In this document: positions 1 through 11,988 of the stretch, in pieces
How positions within the stretch are numbered: the first letter of the stretch is position 1
Layout: every line of letters begins with the position of its first letter
Assembly: GCA_947646735.1 (NCBI GenBank)
Contig: CANTFK010000979.1
Coordinates: forward strand, 1 to 64,000
Length of the DNA: 64,000 bases
Source of the DNA: Peronospora farinosa
Lineage: Eukaryota > Oomycota > Peronosporomycetes > Peronosporales > Peronosporaceae
Reading direction: 5' to 3'
Program-made: the position numbers and the translations under genes
The notes under the pieces: model-generated
The model's input: only the letters and a program-made list of their open reading frames with translations
Told to the model about the DNA's origin: nothing
The model's database searches: none

Positions 1-634
1 ACATATCCTGCACAAATTCTTGCAGAAAGCGTTTCGCCTGTCGTGCTCCAAAGAAGCGCGCCATAAGCAACACTTCGTTGTTAGGCGGCTGATACATGGC
101 GCGAATGTTTGTTTTAACGATCACCCACAATGGAAATGCATCAGCATTTGCCATCAGCGCAGAGTATGCCCACTCTAACGCTTTGCCACGCAAGTTGGAC
201 ATGGCATACGACACCATTCTGGTGTCGTCTTCGATGAGCTGCGCCACTCCACATTGCTCAACTGCTAATAGCCAGTGAACAATCGTGTAAGGGCTAGTTC
301 CATCGAACTTCGGAGGGTCCATCCGAATGGGCCTCGGTTGAGTAGGCCAGGCAGAGAGCGTCTCAACAGTTCTGTTGAGCGCCTCATTACGTGCCTGCTC
401 AAGATTAAGCTCATCCTGAGTCTTATTGATGAACTCAGCGGTGGCTTGGCTGTTTACCTCGGACGCGTTTCTACGCTGTCCGAGCACAAACGCCTCAAAT
501 TGCTCCAACTGAGCAACATGTTGCTCAGGAGGACAATGCAAGAGGTTGACCAGGGCTTGTTTACCAAGTCCCTGCGCCATATGCTCTGCCAACTCCCCTA
601 TGATGTTGAGAGAGGTGAGGGGAGTTACTCCAGT
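1..634 (-). pseudogene. Gypsy gag (element E1), 5' part, runs off the window
   Basis: An open minus-strand frame runs from an in-frame stop at 635-637 to the window edge, so the gene is incomplete. Its translation contains PPKFDGTSPYTIVHWLL, then a block with LRGKALEWAYSAL. This is the pattern of the Retrotrans_gag capsid family of Ty3/gypsy elements: conserved aromatic residues, an 'F.G' opening and a W in the middle. Gag would package element RNA in cytoplasmic particles. The first in-frame ATG is at 578-580. A more upstream ATG near 665 lies in another frame, so the N-terminus is probably frameshifted. It follows the LTR and primer site at 690-1180 in the sense direction. Confidence 0.75.
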
Positions 635-689
635 CTATGTTAAGGACCATCTTAACCATACGCACGCTCGGAGAGACGGGTCGTGGGAA

Positions 690-707
690 GGACTACTAGT
701 GCTACCA
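690..707 (-). other. Primer binding site of element E1
   Basis: Read on the minus strand, two bases after the LTR end comes TGGTAGCACTAGTAGTCC. The same TGGTAGCACT..GTAGTCC string sits two bases after the LTR of elements C (44692) and E (59644). Position, the leading TGG (complement of a tRNA CCA end) and conservation in three elements support a tRNA primer site. I did not identify the tRNA. Confidence 0.6.
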
Positions 708-709
708 AG

Positions 710-1180
710 TGTAGACGGGCACTTCTATGAAGTTGCCTCGTGCTACTAGCACACACCTTCAGCACAAGCGAGGAAGCGGTTAGACCGTCGTACCTTCTCG
801 TGCGAGGGTGTTTATGCGGTTGGTCGGCTGCTTAAGCAGTCGTACTACCAGTTGCTTCTCGCTCAAGCGAGAGTGCAACAAAATTCTAGACAAGAAGTCA
901 CCGACGTCACGCAGAAGCTTTTTCAGCTTCTCGTGCGTGGTGGTTCGGTGTTAGCAAATCCAAGACTGAGCTATATTTAATGAATTATAATTAAATATAT
1001 ACTTAACTACTGATTGGCTATATATATATAGATCGGATACGCAGATCTTTAGAAGCGTATCCTGTCGCATGAACTTAAATCTAGATTTCAGTTTGCTAAT
1101 GACGTCCTTCTGAGACGTCGCGATGCCTAGCTTCAACTAGCGTCATCCCTTTCCATGTGAATTCATAAATGGGTATCACA
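710..1180 (-). repeat. 5' LTR of gypsy element E1
   Basis: The block begins TGTAGACGGG and ends GGTATCACA on the plus strand, giving TGT...ACA ends. It sits directly upstream (minus sense) of the primer site and gag. The 471 bp length is inferred from these ends; the partner LTR lies outside the window. A short TA-rich run at 1020-1032 might be promoter sequence. Confidence 0.5.
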
Positions 1181-1189
1181 TTTACGAGG

Positions 1190-2354
1190 GTGGATCATGT
1201 TTGTGTATCGCACCCAAGTGACAGGTCAAAAGTAATCTTGGATACTTTAAGACCAAACATTAAGTATATCTTATAATGTTTGCGTGTAACTGGATGCCCT
1301 GTTACAACTTCTGGCGACAAAGTCATGGACCATGTCCATAAGTTTGACGATTGTGCATTCGTCGAGTCTCGATCGGAGATGAGGTGATGGAAGACGAGAA
1401 TTTGGCCATTCCGCTGGAAAGCTTGTCGCCGGAGTATGACGCGATTGTTAAAATTATCAAAGCGCGCGAGCAAATGAATCTGTACGAGTACAAAGAGATG
1501 CTAAGGTGTGAGTGTGCTCGAAAGAGAGAAGCAAGAGACTACGTTTAAGGCTGACGGGGGCACCGGAATGTTGTGCGTGACTGTCACAACAACTGAAACG
1601 ACCTGAGAAGCGACTTCAACAGCGTCAAGAAAAGTAAGGAAGCAAATCTGCGCATGTTTTGATAGGTCGATGTTACGAATGTGATGAATTGGTCATAAGC
1701 GTGACCTGTGCAGCCAAGAGACGTGCAACAAACTCAATTGTGTTTTTAGTAGAAATGGTGGAGAGTTCGTAAACGTGTGGTTGCTCGATAGAGAGCCATC
1801 TCCATATGAAGTTTGATCGTCATGACTTTTGCGATATCCAGCCAGTGAGAGATGGTCAGGCGTTTATTTTGGCTAGTGGTGGTGTGTAGCACTGGATAGG
1901 TCAGCCTAATACTGGACTGCAACTGTCAGTAATGTGCTCTACATTCTGAGTTTGGACCGCCACTTATTATTCGTGTCGGCGCTCGCATCGCGCGGAGCAA
2001 ATACGCACTTTGAGGAAGAGATGTGCTTAATTTTATATGAACGTCAAGAGATCGCAAGTGGAAAACGTTTGGCAAATCTGTATGTGCATAGCTTAGCGAG
2101 TTCCACCGGGTCCAACAAAGGAAGCGAATTCGGTTACAACTTTCATGCATAAGTTGACGTCGTGACATGTTATACTGGTGCGCATGATCGCGTACCAGTA
2201 TTGAAAAAGATATTGGAAGGGTTCTGTTAACAACATCGTCAGAAGGCCCATTTGAGAGATGTGCATGGGGCAAGATATAAGCATTTAAATATGTAAGGAT
2301 GTGATGAAGACGAAGGTAATTTACAGCGACTTGATAAGACCGAATGACATTGCC
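1190..2354 (+). pseudogene. Copia relic, gag-protease-pre-integrase part
   Basis: A heavily decayed plus-strand Ty1/copia polyprotein. Around 1330-1500 the frames read GDKVMDHVHKFDD and then LAIPLESLSPEYDAIVKI, the UBN2-type copia gag pattern. Near 1671 CYECDEL..VTC is a worn zinc knuckle. Near 1770-1900 WLLDREPSPY followed by FDRHDF resembles the copia protease start, with the catalytic DSGA lost. At 1934-2150 the GAG_pre-integrase module is clear: LLFVSALASRGANTHFEEEM and ANLYVHSL. Many stops and frameshifts make it inactive. It is cut at 2354 by a solo LTR and resumes at 2669. Confidence 0.8.
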
Positions 2355-2668
2355 TGTAATGAGGCAACCTATTACATTACTAGCTATAGGAATAATACAT
2401 AACTACATAAGTAGACAGAAGGCAGTATCCGATTAGCGGATACTGCGAACTATTTTATTATTGGTTTATTGTTGGGGTGCTAAACCCAATAACTAGCCAA
2501 TAATAAATCGACTTCCATATTGAGTGGTTCCCATGAGCTAGGGAACATATTCGCCCTTACTGCGAATTGAATCGAGCAAAAAAAAAGAGTTATATTTACG
2601 AGTTAATTAAGAGCGCTTCCTCAACGCCCTTCTAATGTAAGACGGCAACGACCACTTATCCCGTTACA
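2355..2668 (+). repeat. Solo LTR of the C family inside the copia relic
   Basis: This 314 bp block begins TGTAATGAGG and ends CCCGTTACA and is clearly homologous to the LTRs of element C. It is flanked by TTGCC (2350-2354) and TTGCT (2669-2673), a 5 bp target duplication with one change. No internal sequence is present, so it is the product of LTR-LTR recombination after insertion. It keeps the hairpins of the family, for example CAGTATCCG..CGGATACTG. Confidence 0.85.
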
Positions 2669-3330
2669 TTGCTGCTGAGGTTGGTTTTCAGTACATCGTC
2701 GCGTTTATCGATGAGTGGTCGTGTTAATGATATATCTGGTTAAGATGAAATGTGAGATACTGGAGAATTTTAAGAACACAAGACATTCGAAGTCGCAGCT
2801 GGATACTCGAATTCACTGCATTCGAAGCGACAACAGCGGTGAATACTGCAGCAAAAGTTTTACACTCTCTGTGTGAAACACGGAAGACAACACAAACTAG
2901 TGCTTCATATCCGTTTCAGCATCCAGAAGAACTAATTATTTGCTTGCAGAGATGGCGCGTTCGATGCTTTACTGCCAGAAGAATGGAGGGTTGAAGCAAA
3001 TATGACGGCTTCATACGCTCAAAATCTTTACTCGGCGCGTCATGGCAATACACCTTACGAGTTACTATGGAAGTACAAGCCGTTCTTTGTATCGCGTGGC
3101 TATACCTCAAAGCGGAAAAATATTTGACGCCAAGGCCCATCGCTGCATGTTTCTGGGGTATGCTGGAGGTTCGAAAGTCAATCGTGTCTAAATAGTATCT
3201 CACAAACACTAAAGAACAATTGATCTTAACGAACGCCCACCATCTGCGTACAGCAACCAACCCTCGATCTCTACCTTTAAAGAAATCTTCGAATTGTTAT
3301 GATGATGATTATGAAAGAACCGAGCAACCA
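2669..3330 (+). pseudogene. Copia relic, integrase part
   Basis: Continues the copia polyprotein after the solo LTR. The frames contain VKMKCEILENFKN, then IRSDNSGEYCSKSF, which is the LRTDNGGEF region around the second catalytic Asp of copia integrases. Further on are NLYSARHGNTPYELLWKYK, matching the 'TPYE.W...KP' signature, and CMFLGYAGGSKVNR. Several frameshifts break it. The protein would insert the cDNA copy into chromosomes. The stretch 3330-3855 is an acidic, unconserved linker with no recognisable domain. Confidence 0.8.
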
Positions 3331-3855
3331 GATGATATAAGCGAAGACATGGAAGTGGATGACGTGGACAATACCGTTGATGGTACATGATCACGTAATA
3401 TATATAGTTTCTGAACAGTCGTCACCTTGGTTCAATCTTACAATACAGCAGACAGTTACTGATGTTGTGCTCCATCAATTCCCTTATTTTTTAACTAGAC
3501 TCTCTAAAAACAGTGTGCTCTTCCAGTTCAGCGTCATGACTATAATCGTATTGACCAAGGGGGAGAAGACTGTCTGGCTTTTGATGATCAATTTGAACCA
3601 CACTTTATGAAATCTCAATTAGTACCGCGACTCTCGGGTAAGTTCCTGCTCTAACACCGATGACTGAAGATCTTGTTGCTTAGTAGAGATCACGAGAAAA
3701 TAAAGTAGCACCATTGTATGATCTTGACATGTCCGAGCCAGATCCAAAGCGTCTTAGACTCACTCATGGGTACGATGTAGCATTGGCAGGTAGGCGATCC
3801 TTCCAACGTACAAAGAAGTACTTGCACTTTGAGGTGCAGCTAAGAAGATAAGCCA

Positions 3856-5140
3856 TTGTCTAAAAGCTCTGGCTGCAAGCGGGTGTTTGATATGAAACGA
3901 GATATTAATGGATATGGTGCCTGGTACAAAGCACGTCTAGTAGCCGAAAGTTTTGATCAAATGTATGATGTGAAATATTGGGAAACATATTCTCTGGTCG
4001 CAAGTCTCAATTCGGTTGGCACGCTCCATATGCTGCCAGTACGGCTACGTGGTACGTGAAGACTTTTTTCTTAACGACACGTTGGATGAGCAAGTTACAT
4101 GCGTTTAGCAGAAGTAATCTGCCTTCCAGAAAACACAGTGCGCAAGCTACGATGTATCCTGTATTGCCTTAAGAAAGAGGTAGCTGTTTGACACATAATT
4201 ATTTGCAAGGTGTGAAAAGTGTTGGGGTTCAAGCCGTGCATTGCTGACCCGTGTTTTTTTTGCTCGTCAATTGGATGGGGGGGTACTCTACGTAAATGAC
4301 CTGCTGGTTGCTTGTACGAGCGACCGTAATTACGCCGGCAAACTCTTGGAGTACTAGAAGCTCAAAGATCTCTGTGATGCTCGTTTTGTGCTCGGCATTG
4401 AGGTGAGTTATAAGCGCACGCTCGCGATTGTCAGTCCCAGTTTATCGAGCGACTTGCTGGACGGTTTGGTCAGAATTCAGTGTTTTTTTCAGCCGCAACC
4501 CAAATGTTAATGGACAGAACCTGAATGAATTTTATGGAGGTGGAAAGATCAGAAACCACGAAGTATCGTATAAGTATTGGGTCCCTGCTCTACATTGCTG
4601 GTGCGTCGCATCCTGACATCAGTGGTCAATATATGAATTATCGCAGTACCTTGAGTCGCTAACCAAACACGAAGCACAAGCAAGGTGCTTCGTTATCTCA
4701 AGATGACAAACAAGCTTGGTATTTGCAATAATCGTGATGACGAGAAAAGGGATTCGTGCCAACTGTATATGTTGATCCGAGTTAGGGAAGCGATGTTTTT
4801 ACACATCGGTTTGCATGTGACTATATGCGGAGATCTGAAGTCTACAAGTCCAAGCAGCAGATGACTGTCGCTCTCTTCTCTGCCGAAGCGAAGTTATATG
4901 GCTTTGTGTCTAACGGCGCAAAAAACAATGTGACCTCGTTATTTACTTCAAGAGCTCAGCGCGACCCAGCTACCTGCTACCGTCATTAATGTTGATATCC
5001 AAGCCGCGATAAAAGAGGTTGGTTATCAATCGCGCACAAATTTACGCCATCATTTCGAGCGAGACGCGGCTCAAAAAGGTGTGCTCGAGATGAACCTACT
5101 GCTCTTCCTAGGCCGCATTACATTAAGCTCGTACAGCTAA
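3856..5140 (+). pseudogene. Copia relic, reverse transcriptase and RNase H
   Basis: The start reads SGCKRVFDMKRDINGYGAWY then KARLVAESFDQMYDVKYWET, the N-terminal copia RVT_2 signature (KWVFK.K...YKARLVA.G). Near 4285 YVNDLLVACTS is the YVDDLLV catalytic box with the first Asp changed to Asn. CDARFVLGIEVSY corresponds to the following LGIE block, and KVLRYLKMTNKLG plus a later block ending in VDIQAAIKE mark RNase H. Stops and frameshifts occur throughout. It ends about 5140, and a purine tract GAAAGAGG precedes the LTR at 5182. Confidence 0.8.
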
Positions 5141-5181
5141 GTGACATTGTTTTTATCCTAGAGGTCAGCATTTGAAAGAGG

Positions 5182-6245
5182 TGTAACGTATGGTGAGTTT
5201 CTATCTGTCATCGAAGCAATTGCCATGGGTCATTTGTTTTGCAGTTGCAGACTGTACACGTTCTCTTCTTCCAGCCGTGGTTTTCAGAAGATTCGAATAA
5301 CGATAAGAGAATGATGGCTAACCGTTGCATATTTGACATAGTTTGGTCAGTTGCACCTACTTCCATTTTACCATGCAGTAAACAAGTATTTACATAAGTC
5401 TCTCACAAATATTACAATCCTATCGTACTAATGAGTAGAGAAGGTGGGCAAGATTCTAACAGCCCCGGCATTACTGACTGGCATATTCTTCGCAAGGGGG
5501 CACGACACGCATCTATATCATGAGACATCAACTTCGTTTTGCCAAAGCCTATATTCTGAACAGGGTGCCTTAACTTATCCTTTTTTCAGCCGAAGCAGGC
5601 CACATTGATGTAAGAACAAAAAAGTGTGGGCACCAGTTAAGAAAAATGAGATGTTGTTCACCTGCCCTCTCATCTCTATATCTTCCCTCCCGATGCAAGT
5701 TCATACCCTGTTCGCTCCCCTCAAATCGATTTTGTCCTTCTTTTGAACGCTTTTGTGGAGGCTCCTTGAATACAGCTTGAACTATGGTGAGAACACAACG
5801 CTTGATGCCTATTTAAGGTTTGATTCGCAGTCTTCCCTTTGTAACTAATAAAAGAGCGTAGGATCACTTACTAAACGTTATAGATGTAATGTGAAATCTC
5901 TCCAAAATGGACGTGTGAAGGGAGAGGATTAAGAAGCAAGTGCAAGGCTTTGATAAAAGGTTTCGTAAGGTAGTCGAATTGTGGCTTATCGCGAAGCTAT
6001 ATCACGTCAGAATTCTAGCACGAGATTCTCCCACTACCAAGAGCGAAGACTTTTCCCTGCTCTGTTAACCAGTCTGGGGCGGTTTGCCTTTCCTTAGAGA
6101 CCTCGGTGCACTGACTTACGTTAATGCCCCAATGTCTACTCCTGATTTGAGATGGACGCGCCTTCCACATCCTGAGAGTAGTGATATACCGATGCATACC
6201 ACAACCCTCATACCTTACTACCCGGACAGAAGCGTATCCGTTACA
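5182..6245 (+). repeat. Putative copia LTR at the outer edge of the left arm
   Basis: The block begins TGTAACGTATGG after a purine tract and ends GTATCCGTTACA, so the ends are a 7 bp inverted repeat TGTAACG/CGTTACA. Three bases after the end comes TGGCGCCACCCAACCCGG (6249-6266), a plausible primer binding site. The LTR could thus be the 3' LTR of the relic to its left and the 5' LTR of the copia in the arm, as expected after LTR-LTR recombination. Boundaries are inferred without a second unrearranged copy. Confidence 0.45.
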
Positions 6246-7960
6246 AGTTGGCGCCACCCAACCCGGTGATTCATGACCAAAACAAAGTGCATACTAATCA
6301 TTTACTTGGTGCACACCTCGAGAACCATTTTGACTAAAAACCAAGCTTGACGCATAAAACAAGTGCATCAAAATCAGATTCATGTGAAAGGGTGCGAGAA
6401 AACGTTACAGGAATGTGAAAACGAAGTGAGCTTCACCTTCTGCTGATGGATGCTACATAACGCGAGTACCTTTATAGGTGCGCTTGCCAAAGCATATCGT
6501 ATGAAATAGAACGTGTGTGTATCGTCAACGCGTCCTCCCGCGCTTTCGCGCTCAGACATTTCCACACACTCAGTACTTCCTCGCCATTTCACTTAGCTAG
6601 TTTCGCGCTCAATTTTTTCTTTCAAGCTCGTTCAGGTTCACGTCCACACTTTATCACTTAGTTTATATTCAAACACTCACTCAATTACTACCATTAAAAA
6701 TTATTACGCACTCGTGAAGTGTAATTCTGAAATTATATTGATATGTAACGGGAAATGGTATACAATGGAGATGCAAGATATTTGATACATCGTGAACACT
6801 ATTTGTTATCTATAGAAAAGCTCAAAATATTCTAATAAGAACAACGTTTATCCGATGTAATCGTTCAGCCAGGATACATCATTATTTGTGGAGAGTACAG
6901 GCTGGTTCCGTTGCTACAAAAAATAATGTTTAGTTGTTTTGGATACCTAGCGCAAATCGAGATATACCAAAACCATTTACAAAGCGATGTGGGTCTCAAA
7001 TTTTTTATATCTAACGCGCAAAGATGTGAGTGTCGCGTTAAGCTGTTGTGAAGTGTGTAATGCGCGTAAAATACGAACGTTTGAGCTAAATTTCGCCTTG
7101 ATTAGCGGCAATTGCGTTTTAATGAGCCATTCAGTTGCGCGTGTAAGGAGCATTTTTTTAATTGCTTCTATTGCCTCCAAAAGACACGTCTGTATTATAA
7201 GTAGGTAGGCTTTGGATCTGCCAAAGGCGTTGGCTACACCGACATAACCTTCCCAAATACTAAGTAAATGGGCAATACATGGTGGCACCCGATAGGTTGA
7301 CGTTATCCATCAGATAAACTATTTGTTACATCGATATAATCCAACTATAAAATAAATTTGACACGGTAAAAACGGCAAAAAGACGTGAGACTTTTTTAGC
7401 TTCTCCGGGAATGAGACCTCTTTACATGCCCGCCGAATTTGTAATTGATACTTGCTATGCCATGTAGACCAATCCATTTACACGATTTGACTTGCATTCC
7501 AATGATTTGTAGCACATTTTATCTAGTTTAGCGACGGTGCGCCCCATGGTGTTACTATTGATTATGAATGACATACTCCTGTCAAGCATTGCGTTAGCAT
7601 CTGTGGTTCCAACACCAAGAGCCACATCAGGTAAAAAGCGTGTACCTTCGAAATGTTGTCGTTCATCGACCAAAGGTGTTTGTCGTCGTTGTGCATGTGT
7701 ATTTCCAGGATCGACTATGTTTATGACACTGCTTTACCTTATACTTTAACGCTATGTCAATACAACAAACCCCTTTCGTCAATCTAATCCTCTCTATAAT
7801 TAACTCATTTTTATGTACAATCCTGTAAAATGTTGTTATGCTGGACTGGAAAATGCGCAGATGTACCATTATGCTTCTCCATCGCGTGACCCTCGCGTTC
7901 TCTAGCTTCCTCTTCAAATTCGTGAAGACGAAGTTCCGACAGAAGAACATTCAGTGAAAA
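6246..7960. other. Left arm, no recognisable gene
   Basis: This stretch should hold the gag and integrase part of the arm's copia element, but I cannot recognise a domain in any frame. Short frames such as 6977-7288 and 7455-7673 on the minus strand have no family signature. A TATA-like CCTATAAAGG on the minus strand near 6470, followed by a transcript-leader-like region, may mark a decayed LTR promoter. Confidence 0.4.
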
Positions 7961-7968
7961 TGATGTAA

Positions 7969-8747
7969 TTATACCGTTACTGTGCATATGTGATTCGACT
8001 CAAATACTCCTTAGTGGCTTTAGCAATTACCAAAGACCGAAAAATTGACTTTGAAGACACGTTTGCCCCGGTGGCAGGATGTCATCATTTCGTTAATTGC
8101 TGGTGTAACGGGGCTAGCACATACCGTCACAAGCTCACATGTGCGCTTAAGGAAGACGTAAGGCCGACTTTTAGGTAGTAAGTAATTTTAACGTTGATAT
8201 CTATGCGTTTAATTCGTACTAATTGCGAAAAAAGATCTTCAAGTCGTAATAGATACGACAGTGTTCCCGCCTTTCGAGAGCCACACATTTTCAGGTTGAT
8301 TTATCATTGGTCCATATTGGGTCCTTAGGCCACAATAATAAATCGATAATTAATTGCCACGCTGTGCCCGCTATTCGGGCACAGCACCTGCCTACATATA
8401 TAATTGCTTATTTTCTGTTTATGTTATATATATGCAATGTGGCCAATTACAGCTGGCACTTGTCGCAGAACAGGATTTACAAGTGTATGGCGGGGATGAT
8501 TATACGCTTATCTTATAGCATGGCTTGGCAATAAGCAGTACATCAGTAACATTGACTAAAAGTCCTGCGAAACATCAGGTCAGATGTATGTGCTGCATCA
8601 AGACATTTACGGATAAGGGCAATCTGGGAAGTAAATGATACATAACTATATGAATAGTATGTCAGCGTGGATATCAGCAATCACTGACGGAGCCTTGTTC
8701 GTACTTCCGACTCGATGGAGAGGATATTTTGTATGTCCTCGTCCACT
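7969..8747 (+). pseudogene. Copia reverse transcriptase fragment, left arm, split by a solo LTR
   Basis: Before the LTR the frame reads LVALAITKDRKIDFEDTF then APVAG, the copia 'KARLVA.G..Q..GIDFEDTFAPVAG' signature. After the LTR (8452 on) it continues LALVAEQDLQVYGGD and DIYG.GQSGK, matching 'LAVA..l.v.qlD' and 'LYGLKQSGR'. The fragment stops at the arm boundary 8747 before the catalytic YVDD region. Its mirror on the minus strand (10265-9487) continues beyond the arm, so this left copy is the truncated duplicate. Confidence 0.8.
8104..8451 (-). repeat. Solo LTR (E-family relative), left arm
   Basis: This 348 bp block begins TGTAACGGGGCTAG and ends GGCCAATTACA, homologous to the 338 bp LTRs of element E. 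It is flanked by a perfect 5 bp target duplication GCTGG (8099-8103 and 8452-8456), and removing it restores the copia RT frame. It contains the hairpin GCTGTGCCCG..CGGGCACAGC at 8361-8385. Confidence 0.9.
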
Positions 8748-9486
8748 GTTATCACAAATGCAGCATGGCTATTAATACCGAGGTAAAACGTGAGCTGCTT
8801 GTGTAGCAATAGCCCCTACAATATTTTTCGCATTGCCATTGCCTTCATGTTTGCCTCACATGCCATCACATACTCGGCTTTGGTTGTTAATACAGTAATG
8901 AACTGTCGTCGTACTATGCACGCAGTACTTTTCCACAAACGTAACCTCAAATCCTGTGGTGTTCTTTTGAGTATAAGAAGTTCTCGTACAATCGATTTCA
9001 CAGAAGCCCTCTATTGATAATGGCATCGGACGCTTGTGGCGTTTTCGTGTATGTGATCCATGATTTTTCGTACTCACTTTATACAGCAGCACTTTTTTCA
9101 CTATACCAACACATGTTTGCTCGGCGAACGCGCTACAAATTGACTTAATTGTCGTAAAGTGAAGCTTAAATTAGGTGGCGAAATGCATACGAACTCCAAA
9201 TGTCTCGCAATATGAGAATTTCTTAGTCGTCTCCTCACTTGCAACAGCCATTGCAAGATGAGCAATCACATCCATCGAGTTGCCGACTGCATGTGCGCTC
9301 TCGTTTTCAAAATGCGTGTAGAACATCCCGTGCATATATTTGCTTCGCCGATTTGTGACGTGTTCTTAAGTCGGTTCAGTCTTGATTCTGAGATATCGTA
9401 TCAAGAGCTCTAGGTCTTCAATACCTTAAGCGTTGTTCAGCGTTTCGAACAACAATACTTTGTAGTGCACTTTGTTTGCCGCAACT
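8748..9486 (-). pseudogene. Palindrome spacer: end of copia RT and RNase H
   Basis: On the minus strand the RT of the right arm continues without a break into this spacer: LVAANKVHYKVLLFETLNNA, then GIEDLELLIRYLRIKTEP, the copia 'FGMEDLG.l.yfLGi' block. Further on come SIEGFCEIDC, an 'NTTGFEV' stretch and VLTTKAEYVMACEANMKAM, the RNase H 'LSTTEAEY.A..EA.KE' signature. A frameshift separates the last two. The element is cut at about 8748 by the inverted duplication junction. Confidence 0.8.
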
Positions 9487-10265
9487 AGTGGACGAGGACA
9501 TACAAAACATCCTCTCCATCGAGTCGGAAGTACGAACAAGGCTCCGTCAGTGATTGCTGATATCCACGCTGACATACTATTCATATAGTTATGTATCATT
9601 TACTTCCCAGATTGCCCTTATCCGTAAATGTCTTGATGCAGCACATACATCTGACCTGATGTTTCGCAGGACTTTTAGTCAATGTTACTGATGTACTGCT
9701 TATTGCCAAGCCATGCTATAAGATAAGCGTATAATCATCCCCGCCATACACTTGTAAATCCTGTTCTGCGACAAGTGCCAGCTGTAATTGGCCACTTTGC
9801 ATATATATAACATAAACAGAAAATAAGCAATTATATATGTAGGCAGGTGCTGTGCCCGAATAGCGGGCACAGCGTGGCAATTAATTATCGATTTATTATT
9901 GTGGCCTAAGGACCCAATATGGACCAATGATAAATCAACCTGAAAATGTGTGGCTCTCGAAAGGCGGGAACACTGTCGTATCTATTACGACTTGAAGATC
10001 TTTTTTCGCAATTAGTACGAATTAAACGCATAGATATCAACGTTAAAATTACTTACTACCTAAAAGTCGGCCTTACGTCTTCCTTAAGCGCACATGTGAG
10101 CTTGTGACGGTATGTGCTAGCCCCGTTACACCAGCAATTAACGAAATGATGACATCCTGCCACCGGGGCAAACGTGTCTTCAAAGTCAATTTTTCGGTCT
10201 TTGGTAATTGCTAAAGCCACTAAGGAGTATTTGAGTCGAATCACATATGCACAGTAACGGTATAA
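9487..10265 (-). pseudogene. Copia reverse transcriptase fragment, right arm, split by a solo LTR
   Basis: Mirror of 7969-8747, with the same residues read on the minus strand. Unlike the left copy, it continues across 9486 into the catalytic and RNase H parts in the spacer. Stops and the inserted LTR at 9783-10130 inactivate it. Confidence 0.8.
9783..10130 (+). repeat. Solo LTR (E-family relative), right arm
   Basis: Mirror copy of 8104-8451 with the same target duplication, read here as CCAGC at 9778-9782 and 10131-10135. Its presence at the same site in both arms shows that the LTR inserted before the inverted duplication. Confidence 0.9.
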
Positions 10266-11988
10266 TTACATCATTTTCACTGAATGTTCTTCTGTCGGAA
10301 CTTCGTCTTCACGAATTTGAAGAGGAAGCTAGAGAACGCGAGGGTCACGCGATGGAGAAGCATAATGGTACATCTGCGCATTTTCCAGTCCAGCATAACA
10401 ACATTTTACAGGATTGTACATAAAAATGAGTTAATTATAGAGAGGATTAGATTGACGAAAGGGGTTTGTTGTATTGACATAGCGTTAAAGTATAAGGTAA
10501 AGCAGTGTCATAAACATAGTCGATCCTGGAAATACACATGCACAACGACGACAAACACCTTTGGTCGATGAACGACAACATTTCGAAGGTACACGCTTTT
10601 TACCTGATGTGGCTCTTGGTGTTGGAACCACAGATGCTAACGCAATGCTTGACAGGAGTATGTCATTCATAATCAATAGTAACACCATGGGGCGCACCGT
10701 CGCTAAACTAGATAAAATGTGCTACAAATCATTGGAATGCAAGTCAAATCGTGTAAATGGATTGGTCTACATGGCATAGCAAGTATCAATTACAAATTCG
10801 GCGGGCATGTAAAGAGGTCTCATTCCCGGAGAAGCTAAAAAAGTCTCACGTCTTTTTGCCGTTTTTACCGTGTCAAATTTATTTTATAGTTGGATTATAT
10901 CGATGTAACAAATAGTTTATCTGATGGATAACGTCAACCTATCGGGTGCCACCATGTATTGCCCATTTACTTAGTATTTGGGAAGGTTATGTCGGTGTAG
11001 CCAACGCCTTTGGCAGATCCAAAGCCTACCTACTTATAATACAGACGTGTCTTTTGGAGGCAATAGAAGCAATTAAAAAAATGCTCCTTACACGCGCAAC
11101 TGAATGGCTCATTAAAACGCAATTGCCGCTAATCAAGGCGAAATTTAGCTCAAACGTTCGTATTTTACGCGCATTACACACTTCACAACAGCTTAACGCG
11201 ACACTCACATCTTTGCGCGTTAGATATAAAAAATTTGAGACCCACATCGCTTTGTAAATGGTTTTGGTATATCTCGATTTGCGCTAGGTATCCAAAACAA
11301 CTAAACATTATTTTTTGTAGCAACGGAACCAGCCTGTACTCTCCACAAATAATGATGTATCCTGGCTGAACGATTACATCGGATAAACGTTGTTCTTATT
11401 AGAATATTTTGAGCTTTTCTATAGATAACAAATAGTGTTCACGATGTATCAAATATCTTGCATCTCCATTGTATACCATTTCCCGTTACATATCAATATA
11501 ATTTCAGAATTACACTTCACGAGTGCGTAATAATTTTTAATGGTAGTAATTGAGTGAGTGTTTGAATATAAACTAAGTGATAAAGTGTGGACGTGAACCT
11601 GAACGAGCTTGAAAGAAAAAATTGAGCGCGAAACTAGCTAAGTGAAATGGCGAGGAAGTACTGAGTGTGTGGAAATGTCTGAGCGCGAAAGCGCGGGAGG
11701 ACGCGTTGACGATACACACACGTTCTATTTCATACGATATGCTTTGGCAAGCGCACCTATAAAGGTACTCGCGTTATGTAGCATCCATCAGCAGAAGGTG
11801 AAGCTCACTTCGTTTTCACATTCCTGTAACGTTTTCTCGCACCCTTTCACATGAATCTGATTTTGATGCACTTGTTTTATGCGTCAAGCTTGGTTTTTAG
11901 TCAAAATGGTTCTCGAGGTGTGCACCAAGTAAATGATTAGTATGCACTTTGTTTTGGTCATGAATCACCGGGTTGGGTGGCGCCAACT
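10266..11988. other. Right arm, no recognisable gene
   Basis: Mirror of 6246-7960. No family signature is visible in any frame. A TATA-like CCTATAAAGG lies at about 11757 on the plus strand. Confidence 0.4.

Larger units (their letters stand above)
5182..8747. repeat. Palindrome 1, left arm
   Basis: This arm is the reverse complement of 9487-13053: any position x pairs with about 18234-x. Open frames match one to one, for example 6015-6257 with 11977-12219 and 8307-8534 with 9700-9927, the last pair differing at one residue. The inner end is abrupt at 8747, in the middle of a copia reverse transcriptase. At the outer end the two arms differ over about the first 20 bases of an LTR and then become nearly identical. 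Confidence 0.9.

Noticed and set aside
6977..7288. 103-residue minus-strand frame in both palindrome arms
   Set aside because: Its duplication comes from the palindrome, not from conservation. No family motif, and the region is expected to be decayed copia.
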